Source: Lachnospiraceae bacterium
GTDB lineage: Bacteria; Bacillota; Clostridia; Lachnospirales; Lachnospiraceae
Direction: 5' to 3'
Assembly (NCBI GenBank): GCA_009911195.1
Contig: QXWV01000032.1
Coordinates: 1 to 51,981, forward strand
Length of the DNA: 51,981 bases
Each line of letters begins with the position of its first letter. Position 1 is the first letter of the stretch. A program made the position numbers and the translations under genes. Positions 34,358-43,326 of this stretch are shown in pieces. A model generated the notes under the pieces. The model was not told where the DNA came from and made no database searches. It saw nothing but the letters and a program-made list of their open reading frames with translations.

Positions 34358-35563
34358 ATGGTTATTTGTATGCAGACAGGGCAGATGATAGGGAACAAAG
34401 AACAACAGGGATGTATCGGGCATATAAAAAGGAATATTTTATTGAATCCAGGCCCGGCTACAACAACGGATACGGTAAAGATGGCTCAGGTTGTGCCCGA
34501 TATCTGTCCAAGGGAAAAGGAATTTGCCTCTATGATGAAGCGGATGAGGGAGGATTTGGTTCGCATTGTACATGGCAGTTTGGAAAAGTACACCTCAGTT
34601 CTCTTCTGCGGTTCCGGAACGATTAATATTGATATATGCCTGAATTCCCTCCTGCCGGAAGGGAAGAAGATATTGGTGGTTAACAACGGCGCTTATAGTT
34701 CCCGCGCTGCGGAAATATGCGAATATTACCAGTTGCCATTTATTAATCTCCAGTTTCCCGCGGATGAACTGCCGGATTTGGAGACTGTAGAAAATACTTT
34801 GAAAGATAATCTGGATATTGCGTTAGTCCATACAACGCATAATGAGACAGGGACGGGCATACTGAACCCTATCCGGGAAATCGGGGCATTGGCGCACAAA
34901 TATCATGCTGTGTTCACGGTGGATACCACATCCACTTATGCTATGCGCCCTATTCATATAGAAGAGGACAATATTGATTTTTGTATGGCCTCGGCACAGA
35001 AAGGGCTCATGGCGATGACAGGGCTGTCATTTATTGTGGGCAACAAGGAGATGATTGAAAGGTCGGCGGAATATCCAAAGCGCTCCTATTATTGCAACCT
35101 GTATCTGCAATATCATTTTTTTGAAACTACCGGAGAAATGCATTTCACCCCTCCCGTTCAGACGATATATGCGGCGCGCCAAGCCATTGACGAATATTTT
35201 GAAGAAGGGGAAGAGGCGAAATGGCAGCGGCATTTAAGCGTTTTTAAGGCAATTCATCAGGGGCTGGATAAACTGGGCTTTCGGGATATCATTAAGAGGG
35301 AATGGCAGGCGGGCCTTGTAGTGTCCATTAAATATCCGGACGATGTCAACTGGGATTTTGAAAAAGTCCATGATTATTGTTACGAGAGAGGGTTCACAAT
35401 ATATCCTGGCAAAATTGCCTCCCAGAGCACCTTCCGGCTATGCGCCCTAGGGGCTATTACAGCAAAAGATATAGAAGGGTTTTTCCAGGTGTTGGAAGAG
35501 GCATTAAGGCATTTTGGCGTAAAAATCCCGGTTTATTATGAGAATGAATGTGGGCGGCAATAA
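34358..35563 (+). CDS. 2-aminoethylphosphonate:pyruvate-type aminotransferase (PhnW-like)
   Basis: A class V PLP aminotransferase of about 401 residues. NILLNPGPATTTDTVK matches the PhnW/alanine-glyoxylate N-terminal signature. VLFCGSGTINID binds the cofactor phosphate, VHTTHNETGTGILNP is the family loop, and ASAQKGLMAMTG holds the probable Schiff-base Lys215. With PEP mutase next door the substrate is probably phosphonoacetaldehyde (giving 2-aminoethylphosphonate). Because no decarboxylase is seen, phosphonopyruvate (giving phosphonoalanine) is a possible alternative. The start is uncertain (34358 or ATG at 34370 or 34385). Confidence 0.85.
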   Translation: MVICMQTGQMIGNKEQQGCIGHIKRNILLNPGPATTTDTVKMAQVVPDICPREKEFASMMKRMREDLVRIVHGSLEKYTSVLFCGSGTINIDICLNSLLPEGKKILVVNNGAYSSRAAEICEYYQLPFINLQFPADELPDLETVENTLKDNLDIALVHTTHNETGTGILNPIREIGALAHKYHAVFTVDTTSTYAMRPIHIEEDNIDFCMASAQKGLMAMTGLSFIVGNKEMIERSAEYPKRSYYCNLYLQYHFFETTGEMHFTPPVQTIYAARQAIDEYFEEGEEAKWQRHLSVFKAIHQGLDKLGFRDIIKREWQAGLVVSIKYPDDVNWDFEKVHDYCYERGFTIYPGKIASQSTFRLCALGAITAKDIEGFFQVLEEALRHFGVKIPVYYENECGRQ

Positions 35564-35602
35564 ACTGGATGATGCGTAAAATCTTGCGGAAATGGGGTAA
35601 AA

Positions 35603-36898
35603 ATGAGCAAAGTATATGCATGTTTTTGCACGGATATAATACATGAAGGGCATCTTAACATTTTAAAGGAAGCGAATAAATATGGGGATGTTACGGTAGG
35701 AATCCTCAGCGACAGGGCGATGATAAAGTATAACCGTTTTCCTACTATTTCCATGGAGGAACGGAAGAAAATAGTGGAAGAGACTGGCCTGGTATCGGAA
35801 GTGACCGTACAGGATGAAATCATGTATGATACTATCATCGGCCAGTTAAAGCCGGATTATGTCATTCATGGCGATAATTGGTGTAAAGGACCGGAAAGTG
35901 CTATTAGGGCTAATGTAATAAAGAATTTGAATCGGTATGGCGGAAAGCTTATTGAAGTGGGCTATACTTACAACGAAAATGTGAAAAAAATCGATGACAA
36001 TATGAAGGAAAAGCTTGCTATGCCGGAATTCAGGAGGAAAAGGCTGCGCCAGCTTTTGAAGCTATGCCCTATTGTGAAAGCGATAGAAGCCCACAGCGGA
36101 CTGACCGGCCTGATTGCGGAAAAGACAATCGTGGAGCATAATGGGGAATTTGACCAGTTCGATGCCATGTGGCTGTCCAGCCTTTGCGATTCCACGGCAA
36201 AGGGAAAGCCGGATATTGAGCTGGTGGATATGTCATCCAGGATACGCACTATAGATGATATTATGGAAGTAACCACCAAGCCTATTATCCTGGATGGGGA
36301 TACTGGCGGGCTGGTGGAACATTTTATCTACAATATCCGTACATTGGAGCGCATGGGCGTATCGGCGGTTATTATAGAGGATAAAACAGGGCTTAAGAAA
36401 AATTCATTGTTCGGCACGGAAGTGGCTCAGACACAGGATTCCGTAGAAAATTTCTGTGAGAAGATACGTGCGGGGAAAAACGCGCAGCGGACGGAAGAAT
36501 TTATGATTATTGCCAGGATTGAAAGCCTGATTCTGGAGAAAGGGCAGGAGGATGCCTTGGAGAGGGCTTTCGCTTATGTGAAGGCAGGGGCGGACGGCAT
36601 TATGATTCATTCCAGGAAGAAATCCCCAGAAGAAATCTTTGCCTTTTGCGATGCGTTCCGGAAGGGAGACCCGGATACCCCGATAGTGGTGGTTCCCACA
36701 TCTTTTAATAGCGTAACGGAGGCGGAATTAAAACAGCATGGGGTAAATATTGTGATTTATGCCAACCAGTTGACCCGCAGCGCTTTTCCGGCCATGCAGG
36801 GGACAGCGATGGAAATTCTGAAGAACCACAGGGCACTGGAGGTGGATGCCAGACTGATGCCCTTTCAGGAAATTATTACATTGATTGATGATATTTGA
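35603..36898 (+). CDS. Phosphoenolpyruvate mutase fused to N-terminal nucleotidyltransferase
   Basis: The protein of 431 residues has two domains. Residues 1-135 form a cytidylyltransferase-like fold with the HEGH motif (14-17), GILSDRAM and HGDNWCKG. Residues about 155-431 are PEP mutase of the isocitrate lyase superfamily: ILDGDTGG (229-236) for Mg2+ and the diagnostic mutase motif EDKTGLKKNS (259-268, EDKx5NS) that separates it from lyases. It makes the C-P bond by rearranging PEP to phosphonopyruvate. The fused domain may activate a phosphonate with a nucleotide. The leader GCGGAAATGGGGTAAAA is a variant of the recurrent leader. A hairpin follows at 36899. Confidence 0.94.
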   Translation: MSKVYACFCTDIIHEGHLNILKEANKYGDVTVGILSDRAMIKYNRFPTISMEERKKIVEETGLVSEVTVQDEIMYDTIIGQLKPDYVIHGDNWCKGPESAIRANVIKNLNRYGGKLIEVGYTYNENVKKIDDNMKEKLAMPEFRRKRLRQLLKLCPIVKAIEAHSGLTGLIAEKTIVEHNGEFDQFDAMWLSSLCDSTAKGKPDIELVDMSSRIRTIDDIMEVTTKPIILDGDTGGLVEHFIYNIRTLERMGVSAVIIEDKTGLKKNSLFGTEVAQTQDSVENFCEKIRAGKNAQRTEEFMIIARIESLILEKGQEDALERAFAYVKAGADGIMIHSRKKSPEEIFAFCDAFRKGDPDTPIVVVPTSFNSVTEAELKQHGVNIVIYANQLTRSAFPAMQGTAMEILKNHRALEVDARLMPFQEIITLIDDI

Positions 36899-36921
36899 CG
36901 GGCGGCATTTAGCCAAGCCCG
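36899..36921 (+). other. Intergenic hairpin between the PEP mutase and nucleotidyltransferase genes
   Basis: CGGGC-GGC-ATTTA-GCC-AA-GCCCG forms an 8-bp stem with a 2-base bulge directly at the PEP mutase stop. There is no T-run, so it is not a terminator. It may affect mRNA stability within the operon. Confidence 0.4.
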
Positions 36922-36968
36922 ATGGAGCAAAATCGTGTCGGGGGAGGCGTCTTTGGCAGGAAAGGGGC

Positions 36969-37715
36969 ATGGGGCAAAATATGGACAGGAAAATCGGCAT
37001 AATTATGGCGGCGGGAATCGGAAGCAGGATGCGCCCCATTACGGAAACGATTCCCAAACCTATGGTAAAGGTGTTTGGGAAACCCTTGATTGAAACGGTA
37101 ATTGATGGCCTTTTAGCGGCTGGTGTTTCGGATATTTATGTAGTGGTTGGGTATTTGAAAGAAAGCTTTGACACATTAGGTGAGAAATATCCGCAGATAA
37201 AGCTGATTGTCAATGAGGATTATTTAGAAAAGAATAATATTTCTTCCGTTTATGCGGCAAAGGATGTGCTGGGCATGGCGGATTGTTTTATCTGTGAGGC
37301 GGATTTGCTGATTTCGGATTCGTCTGTTTTTTTGAAAAATTTGGAGGAATCCTGTTATTTTGGAAAAATGGTGATGGGCAGCTCCGATGACTGGGCATTT
37401 GAATTGAAGGATGGCTATATTTCCAGTGTAAAGAAGGGTGGCCGGGATACTTATAATATGGTGGGCATTTCTTATTTTACGAAGCCGGACAGCCTTATTT
37501 TACGGGATAAAATCGTGGAAGCCTACGGACAGGAGGAAAATTCCAGTCTGTTCTGGGATGAGGTGGTGGATGCGAATTTGCAGGAACTCAGGCTCAGAGT
37601 GGAATCCGTGGAAGAAGGGCAGATTGTAGAAATCGATACGGTGGAGGAACTGTTGGAGATAGACCCGGATGCTGGAGGGCAGTATTCAGGTGTTTGGCGC
37701 GAAGAGAAGTTCTAA
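36969..37715 (+). CDS. NTP-transferase, phosphocholine/phosphonate cytidylyltransferase-like (LicC/PntC type)
   Basis: A nucleotidyltransferase of 248 residues. The signature IIMAAGIGSRMRPITETIPK (N-terminal) supplies the glycine-rich NTP loop and the catalytic Arg/Lys. ICEADLLISDSS contains the metal-binding acidic pair, and FWDEVVDANLQEL and EIDTVEELLEID match the LicC group. PntC enzymes of this type form CMP-2-aminoethylphosphonate. The ATG at 36969 follows AGGAAAGGGGC; an in-frame start at 36885 would overlap the mutase gene and add a non-conserved tail. It gives the locus a second potential activating enzyme besides the mutase's fused domain. Confidence 0.83.
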   Translation: MGQNMDRKIGIIMAAGIGSRMRPITETIPKPMVKVFGKPLIETVIDGLLAAGVSDIYVVVGYLKESFDTLGEKYPQIKLIVNEDYLEKNNISSVYAAKDVLGMADCFICEADLLISDSSVFLKNLEESCYFGKMVMGSSDDWAFELKDGYISSVKKGGRDTYNMVGISYFTKPDSLILRDKIVEAYGQEENSSLFWDEVVDANLQELRLRVESVEEGQIVEIDTVEELLEIDPDAGGQYSGVWREEKF

Positions 37716-37740
37716 GGCGTCTTGAATCATGGAGGTTGGG

Positions 37741-39468
37741 ATGAAAGGGAAAATATTTATAAAGGAAAGAATAAAAAACATTGGCATAGGCTTCCTGATA
37801 TGTTTCTTATTTACATTTATGCTGTTGATTTTCGGGCCGGCGGAAATCTATTTTGTAAATGTGTCAGAATTTAAATTCGTATATGGCGAATTCGTGTGGA
37901 TTTTATCGGGGATTGCGGTTGCCAGCGCGATTGTGGCAGGTTTTATCGCAGCTTTCCTTCCGGCGGTTGCCAGGAAAGTTTTGTGGTCTGTTTTGTTCGG
38001 GCTGTCCGTTGCGGGCTATGCCCAAGTTATGTTTATCAATGAAGGGCTGGATTTGCTGGGCATGAACCCGGAGGGGTATCAGGTGGCAAATGGGCAGGCG
38101 GTGGTAAATGGTATTATTTGGCTGGCCATATTGGCTCTGGTGATTGCTCTTTCCTTATGGAAGGAAAAAATCTGGCAGGGGTTGATTTGCTTCGGGGCAG
38201 TCTTTCTCATAGGCATCCAGGCGACGGCATGGATTTCCCTGATGCTGTCGGCGGAAGATGTGGCATACAAATATGAGGAAGGGGCATGGTATCTCTCGGG
38301 GGAGGACCAGTTTGTGGTATCCGCCAATAAAAATATCATTGTCCTCGTGTTGGATTATTTTAGCAATCAGTATATAGAGCCTACCATGGAAAAATATCCC
38401 GATTTGCTGGATTGCCTGAATGACTTTACTTATTATAATAATACGGACTGTACTTATTTTGGCACTTACCCGTCCATTGCCCATGTTTTATCCGGTTCGG
38501 AGGTGGACCCTTCCATTCCGGTGAATGAATGGACATCAAGGATATGGCAGGATGAAAGGGCAGAGGGGTTTTATCAGGCTTTGCAAGGCCAGGATTATGT
38601 ATGCAATATTTATACCCCGGAAAGCAATATGATTTGTGGGATGAACAGTGCGGAAATTTTAAAGGGGCTATTTTCCAATGTTACCAACCAGGGGCAGGAC
38701 TTTAATGTAGATTATGGCCTTTTGATAAAAACAATGACCAAAATGTCAGGCTACCGTATGTTCCCATACGCAGTAAAGCCGTACCTATACACGAATGTGG
38801 ATGAATATTCGGAAATTATTACCCCGAAAAGCATGGGAGTAAGCCATGAGAACCACCGCTATTACGGACATTTGCTGGAGGAACGCCTGAAAACGGACGA
38901 TTCATCCAATTATTATATTTTCCAGCATTTATCAGGAGCCCACAACTATAATATAAACGAAAAGGGAGAACTGAAAGAAGACTCTACCTTAGAGGAAACA
39001 GCAAAGGGCTGTATGGTGATTGTGGAGGAATATTTAAACCAGCTAAAAGAATTGGGGGTTTATGATGATGCTACGATTATCATAACATCGGACCATGGCA
39101 GCCCGAGGGATTCCCAGGTAATATTTTTTATGAAAAACGCCAATGAAACTCATGATGAAATGGCGGTGAGCAGCGCACCGGTGAGTTTGAATGAGTTTCA
39201 GGCTACTATCGCCCAGGCAGCAGGGATTGATTATACCCCTTATGGGCCGGCGGTGGGGGATATTTCCCCTACAGAGCCACGGGAACGGACGGTGTGGGTT
39301 CGTCTATATGTGGATACCCTGCCTTCTGTACCTAAATATACCGGGGAAGGGGAAAGCGTATCCAATGCTTACTGCGGATTTACCTATACAGGGGATATTG
39401 AGGATTTATGGGAAAAATATGATGCAGGTCCGGATATTGTGATTCCGGAGACGGATGGATTCTTTTAA
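37741..39468 (+). CDS. Membrane sulfatase/LTA-synthase-fold phosphotransferase-like protein
   Basis: A protein of 575 residues. About five N-terminal helices (about 10-185) anchor an extracellular alkaline-phosphatase-superfamily domain. NIIVLVLDYFSNQYI corresponds to the metal-binding start strand. DCTYFGTYPSIAHVLSG carries a probable nucleophilic Thr as in LTA synthase and phosphoethanolamine transferases. IIITSDHGSP is the C-terminal Asp-His metal site. Such proteins move phosphoglycerol, phosphoethanolamine or related groups onto envelope polymers or lipids. Here the transferred group could be the locus's phosphonate, which is inferred. GGAGG lies 5 bases before the ATG at 37741. It is the last gene before a strong terminator. 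Confidence 0.8.
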   Translation: MKGKIFIKERIKNIGIGFLICFLFTFMLLIFGPAEIYFVNVSEFKFVYGEFVWILSGIAVASAIVAGFIAAFLPAVARKVLWSVLFGLSVAGYAQVMFINEGLDLLGMNPEGYQVANGQAVVNGIIWLAILALVIALSLWKEKIWQGLICFGAVFLIGIQATAWISLMLSAEDVAYKYEEGAWYLSGEDQFVVSANKNIIVLVLDYFSNQYIEPTMEKYPDLLDCLNDFTYYNNTDCTYFGTYPSIAHVLSGSEVDPSIPVNEWTSRIWQDERAEGFYQALQGQDYVCNIYTPESNMICGMNSAEILKGLFSNVTNQGQDFNVDYGLLIKTMTKMSGYRMFPYAVKPYLYTNVDEYSEIITPKSMGVSHENHRYYGHLLEERLKTDDSSNYYIFQHLSGAHNYNINEKGELKEDSTLEETAKGCMVIVEEYLNQLKELGVYDDATIIITSDHGSPRDSQVIFFMKNANETHDEMAVSSAPVSLNEFQATIAQAAGIDYTPYGPAVGDISPTEPRERTVWVRLYVDTLPSVPKYTGEGESVSNAYCGFTYTGDIEDLWEKYDAGPDIVIPETDGFF

Positions 39469-39493
39469 ACTTTTCATTTGATAGGGAAGAGTT

Positions 39494-39540
39494 CCGCTTC
39501 CACTGAAAGGATTTTAAATTTCAGTGGAAGCGGTTTTTTT
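39494..39540 (+). terminator. Strong intrinsic terminator closing the phosphonate operon
   Basis: A perfect 15-bp stem (39494-39508 with 39519-39533), a 10-base loop and seven Ts. It is the clearest terminator in the window. Confidence 0.92.
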
Positions 39541-39650
39541 ACTTTATAGGTTTTTGACACCCGAATCTTTATAGGAAGGGATTGTTGACTTGGCTGGATT
39601 CTTGAAAAATACAAAATGGTTGAAATTGCGCAAAAATGAACAAGATAAAA

Positions 39651-39679
39651 TTAGAAATGAAGGCATGGTAACGTATAAA
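39651..39679 (+). promoter_or_regulatory. Candidate promoter of the AKR/ABC operon
   Basis: TTAGAA (39651-39656) and TATAAA (39674-39679) have a 17-bp spacer and lie 50 bases before the aldo/keto reductase start. A further TTGACT at 39583 lacks a matching -10. Confidence 0.4.
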
Positions 39680-39728
39680 ATAAATAAAAAGCAGCACATA
39701 AAAGTTGTAGGCAGAAATGAGGAAAAAA

Positions 39729-40748
39729 ATGAAGTATATGAATAATTATGAGGCTTCCCATGGGAGGTATGAAACGATGCAGTATCGGGTCTGTGGGGGG
39801 AGTGGGTTGAAATTGCCACTTATGTCATTTGGGCTATGGCACAATTTTAATGTGGCAAGTTCTTATGAAAATTGCAGAAATCTGGTGCTGGGGGCATTTG
39901 ATTTGGGGATTACCCATTTTGACCTGGCGAATAACTACGGGCCTGTGCCGGGAACCAGCGAGAAGATTTTTGGGGAAATTCTGAAGCAGGATTTGAAAGA
40001 GCACAGGGAGGAACTTCTGATTGCTACGAAGGCTGGCTACGATATGTGGGTTGGCCCTTATGGAAGCGGCGGCTCCAAAAAGCATTTGATTTCGTCATTG
40101 GACCAGTCGCTGCAAAGGATGGGGTTGGATTATGTGGATATTTTTTACCATCACAGGCCGGATGCGGAGACCCCTATAGAGGAAACTGCGGAAGCTTTGG
40201 AGCAAATAGTGCGCCAGGGGAAAGCCCTTTATATAGGTATTTCAAATTATAATGCCCAGGACACGGAGAAGATAGAACGGGAACTGGGGAAAAGGAATCT
40301 GCATTGTCTGATTCACCAGGTACGGTTTTCCATGTTGGAGAGAGGGAATAGCGATACGGTAAGGAAAGCGCAGGAATTGTCCATCGGAACCATAGGGTTC
40401 TGTCCTCTTGCCCAAGGACTGCTAACGGATAAATATTTAAAGGGAATCCCTAATGATTCCAGGGCTGCTAGCGGAAGCCGGTTTTTTGGAAAGGATAAGA
40501 TAACGAAGGAAAAACTTGAGGTAGTGAGTATTTTAAATGATTTTGCAAAAAATAGAGGGCAGACACTGGCGCAGTTGGCGCTGGTCTGGAACCTTCAGGT
40601 AAACACATCGGTTATTTTGGGTGCGAGCAGAATAGAACAGATTTGTGAAAATGTGAACGCCCTTGATAATATGCAGCTCTCCGAAGAAGAGCTGTCACAG
40701 ATTCAGGCAATTCTAAGCAATTACGAAGAAAAGGAGAGTAAGGTATGA
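39729..40748 (+). CDS. Aldo/keto reductase (YghZ/Kv-beta group)
   Basis: An NAD(P)H-dependent oxidoreductase of about 339 residues. The catalytic tetrad is visible as Asp and Tyr in FDLANNYGP, Lys in IATKAGYDMW and His in IFYHHRPD. The C-terminal VILGASRIEQICENV binds the cofactor phosphate. MSFGLWHNFN and GPYGSGGSKKHL are typical of the glyceraldehyde-3-phosphate reductase-like (YghZ) group. The ATG at 39729 is spaced well after GCAGAAATGAGGAAAAAA, a recurrent leader form. Its stop overlaps the start of the binding-protein gene (ATGA), so it belongs to the sugar-uptake operon. Confidence 0.93.
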   Translation: MKYMNNYEASHGRYETMQYRVCGGSGLKLPLMSFGLWHNFNVASSYENCRNLVLGAFDLGITHFDLANNYGPVPGTSEKIFGEILKQDLKEHREELLIATKAGYDMWVGPYGSGGSKKHLISSLDQSLQRMGLDYVDIFYHHRPDAETPIEETAEALEQIVRQGKALYIGISNYNAQDTEKIERELGKRNLHCLIHQVRFSMLERGNSDTVRKAQELSIGTIGFCPLAQGLLTDKYLKGIPNDSRAASGSRFFGKDKITKEKLEVVSILNDFAKNRGQTLAQLALVWNLQVNTSVILGASRIEQICENVNALDNMQLSEEELSQIQAILSNYEEKESKV

Positions 40749-42127
40749 GGAAAAAAATAATTGCCGGCATATTAGCAGCAGCAATGCTCAGTATGTGTAT
40801 GGCATGCGGGAACGATTCTGGTGCCAGCCAGGGACAAGGGGAGGAAACAAATGACGGCGCTCAGGCCGAGGGAGATGAAAATGCAAATGCGGAGGTAAGT
40901 GAAGAAGCAGAGACAGAAGCGGATGCGGAAGCTGGAGAAGGCTCTGAACTTTCCGGCGAGATTCATGTAGCATCCTGGAATGCATCGGCAGATGGATTGG
41001 CAGAAATTGCAGAGAAATTTATGGAATTGCATCCGGGCACAACAGTTATCGTAGATAAGGTAGATGCGGAGTATACAAAACTTTATCCGGCTTTGGCTTC
41101 CGGCGTAAACGTACCGGATGTAATGCAGATTCAGCAGACAGATATTCAGGCTTTCTTAAATAACTACGAAGGCAGTTTTGCGGACGTAACAGACATCGTA
41201 GGGCCTGAAAAAGATAATTTTGCAGCCAGTGCAGTGAGCGTTGCGCTGGGGGCAGACGGAAAGTATTACGGTGTTCCGTGGGATATTGGCCCTTGTGCTA
41301 TGATGTACAGGACAGACGTTTTTGAAGAAGCAGGGGTAGATGTAGCAACAATTAAGACTTGGGATGACTACCTGGAGGCGGGAAAGGTAATCCTGGACAA
41401 AACAGGGAAGAAAATGTTTGGCTTCTGCTATAACGGTGCTTCCAGCAGCGATGCGGTAAAACTGTTTTTACATCAGCAGGGCGGAACTTACTATGATGCG
41501 GATGGCAAAGTGGATCTTACCACGGATAAAATGCTCAAAGGTATTGCTTTCCTGAAAGAAATGCAGGATGCAGGCATTACTATGGACCTTCCCAGTGAAT
41601 GGGATGACAGGATTACAGCTTTGAATGCGGACCAGATTGCATGCCTGCCTTATCCGGTTTGGTATACGGGCACACTTATGAGTTCGGTAGAAGGCCAGAG
41701 CGGAAAATGGGGAATCGCACCAATGCCTTCCTTCGATGGAGAGGGCGGCGAAGTGAGCATGGGCGGATGTGTCCTGGCTATTTCTGCAAACTCCGAGAAC
41801 CTGGAGTTGGCAAAAGCTTATACGGCATACGCCATGATGGACAATGAAGCGAATGAAATTAACTTTAAGTGGGGTCAGTTCCCCTCCTATACACCTTCCT
41901 ATGAAGCGGATGCATTTAAGCAGGTAGATGAATATTTCGGCGTTTCCAGAGGTGAAATCTTTACGAAACTGGTCAATTCGCCCAGCATTGATTTTGGCCC
42001 TTATTTTACAGACGTAGACCAGTCTATGAGGACTGCCATTGGTGAAATTTTTGTAAATGGTGCAGACCCTGAGACAGCATTGAGTGAAGCGGCCGAAGCA
42101 GCCCAGAGGATTATTGATGCAAAATAA
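40745..42127 (+). CDS. ABC sugar transporter substrate-binding lipoprotein
   Basis: A family 1-type extracellular solute-binding protein of 460 residues. It has a signal peptide with lipobox SMCMAC (Cys about 21), then a long acidic Glu/Ala linker (about 25-70). The binding fold follows: EIHVASWNASADGLAEIAEKF, MQIQQTDIQAFL, YGVPWDIGPCAMMYRTD and ISANSENLELAKAYTAYAM. It delivers an oligosaccharide to the two permeases encoded downstream. No ATPase gene is in the window, as is common when a shared MsmX-type ATPase is used. Confidence 0.94.
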   Translation: MRKKIIAGILAAAMLSMCMACGNDSGASQGQGEETNDGAQAEGDENANAEVSEEAETEADAEAGEGSELSGEIHVASWNASADGLAEIAEKFMELHPGTTVIVDKVDAEYTKLYPALASGVNVPDVMQIQQTDIQAFLNNYEGSFADVTDIVGPEKDNFAASAVSVALGADGKYYGVPWDIGPCAMMYRTDVFEEAGVDVATIKTWDDYLEAGKVILDKTGKKMFGFCYNGASSSDAVKLFLHQQGGTYYDADGKVDLTTDKMLKGIAFLKEMQDAGITMDLPSEWDDRITALNADQIACLPYPVWYTGTLMSSVEGQSGKWGIAPMPSFDGEGGEVSMGGCVLAISANSENLELAKAYTAYAMMDNEANEINFKWGQFPSYTPSYEADAFKQVDEYFGVSRGEIFTKLVNSPSIDFGPYFTDVDQSMRTAIGEIFVNGADPETALSEAAEAAQRIIDAK

Positions 42128-42289
42128 ATATTGGCCAGGAATACTGATGCTAAAGATGTAGTTTACAAATGGGCATGAGCTGGACGAATACAAATAAAAC
42201 AGAATTGATTGCTTAGAATTCATGAAATGGCTAATATACTCCGAATGAAAATGCGGGGTATATTGGCGGTTTCGGAAGGGAGTGAAAAG

Positions 42290-43204
42290 GTGCAAAGCAT
42301 GGGAAAAATGCAGGGCATGCAAAAATCATTATATCCCCGAAGAGGACGCAGCATAAAGAAGGTACTGATTCCATTTGCATTTTTGCTGCCATATCTTGTG
42401 ATATATTTAACATTTACGCTTTATCCCACAGCGTATTCAGTAGTGTTAAGCTTTATGAAATTTAAGGGCGGAAATTTATCTTTTGTTGGTTTGAAGAATT
42501 TCCAGTTTCTTTTCTCGGACCCGGTTTTCTTTAAAGCGATTGCCAATACCTTTATCATTTTGCTGATTCAGGTTCCCATCCAGACACTTTTGGCAGTGGT
42601 GCTGGCTAATTTTTTGAATAAAAAGCTGCTGCGCTGTAAAGGCTTGCTGCGGATGATTATCTTTATGCCGGTATTAATCGATACCGTAAGCTATTCTATT
42701 GTATTCCGGTTGTTTTTTAATACGGAAAATGGGATGATTAATAATTTCCTGCGAAGCCTTGGGATGGCAGGGCCAGATTGGTTGAATGTGGGGTTTTTAT
42801 CGAAAGCGGTAATCATGATTGCCATGACCTGGCGGTGGACTGGCTATAATACGGTGATTATTTTGGGGGGATTGCAAAACATACCGATGGAGCTTTATGA
42901 AGCGGCATCCATTGACGGTGCGAGTACGGGACAGCAGTTCTGGAATATTACTATTCCCGGAATTAAGCCGGTGCTGTTGTTTTCCGTAATTTTGTCGGTG
43001 ACGGGAACTTTGCAGTTGTTTACGGAACCCTACCTTCTGACCTATGGAGGGCCGGTAAACGAGACTCTGACTATCGTCCAATATTTATATAAAGTAGGGT
43101 TTAAGACGTTTAATTTCGGGGCGGCATCGGCAGGTTCTTATGTGCTGGCGATTATGATTGGGATTTTAACGTTCCTTCAGCTTAGAGTAACAAAGGAGGA
43201 TTAA
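42290..43204 (+). CDS. ABC sugar transporter permease 1 (MalF type)
   Basis: A permease of about 304 residues with six helices. The EAA loop is EAASIDGASTGQQFWNITIP, which contacts the ATPase. FLLPYLVIYLTFTLYPTAYS at the N-terminus is typical of MalF-like sugar permeases. The start is uncertain: GTG 42290 after GGAAGGGAG, or ATG 42299. Upstream in-frame codons to 42209 have no ribosome site. The 162-base gap from the binding-protein gene shows nothing definite beyond a TATACT at about 42234. Confidence 0.92.
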   Translation: MQSMGKMQGMQKSLYPRRGRSIKKVLIPFAFLLPYLVIYLTFTLYPTAYSVVLSFMKFKGGNLSFVGLKNFQFLFSDPVFFKAIANTFIILLIQVPIQTLLAVVLANFLNKKLLRCKGLLRMIIFMPVLIDTVSYSIVFRLFFNTENGMINNFLRSLGMAGPDWLNVGFLSKAVIMIAMTWRWTGYNTVIILGGLQNIPMELYEAASIDGASTGQQFWNITIPGIKPVLLFSVILSVTGTLQLFTEPYLLTYGGPVNETLTIVQYLYKVGFKTFNFGAASAGSYVLAIMIGILTFLQLRVTKED

Positions 43205-43260
43205 GGCTGAAAGGGGCATGATTATCTGAGGGAAGGATTTTTTAAAGCTTTCCTCTGCAG

Positions 43261-43310
43261 GTTTGTGTCTGCGCTGCATCCACAAACTTAAGATGTATAA
43301 GAAGCAGCGC
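43261..43310 (+). promoter_or_regulatory. Predicted RNA pseudoknot upstream of permease 2
   Basis: GTTTGTG (43261-43267) pairs with CACAAAC (43281-43287). The loop GCGCTGC (43271-43277) is perfectly complementary to GCAGCGC (43304-43310), which abuts the ribosome-binding leader AGAAATGGAG of the next gene. Another hairpin, GGAAG...CTTTCC, precedes it. It could tune permease 2 translation; this is predicted from sequence only. Confidence 0.4.
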
Positions 43311-43326
43311 AGAAATGGAGAAAAAT

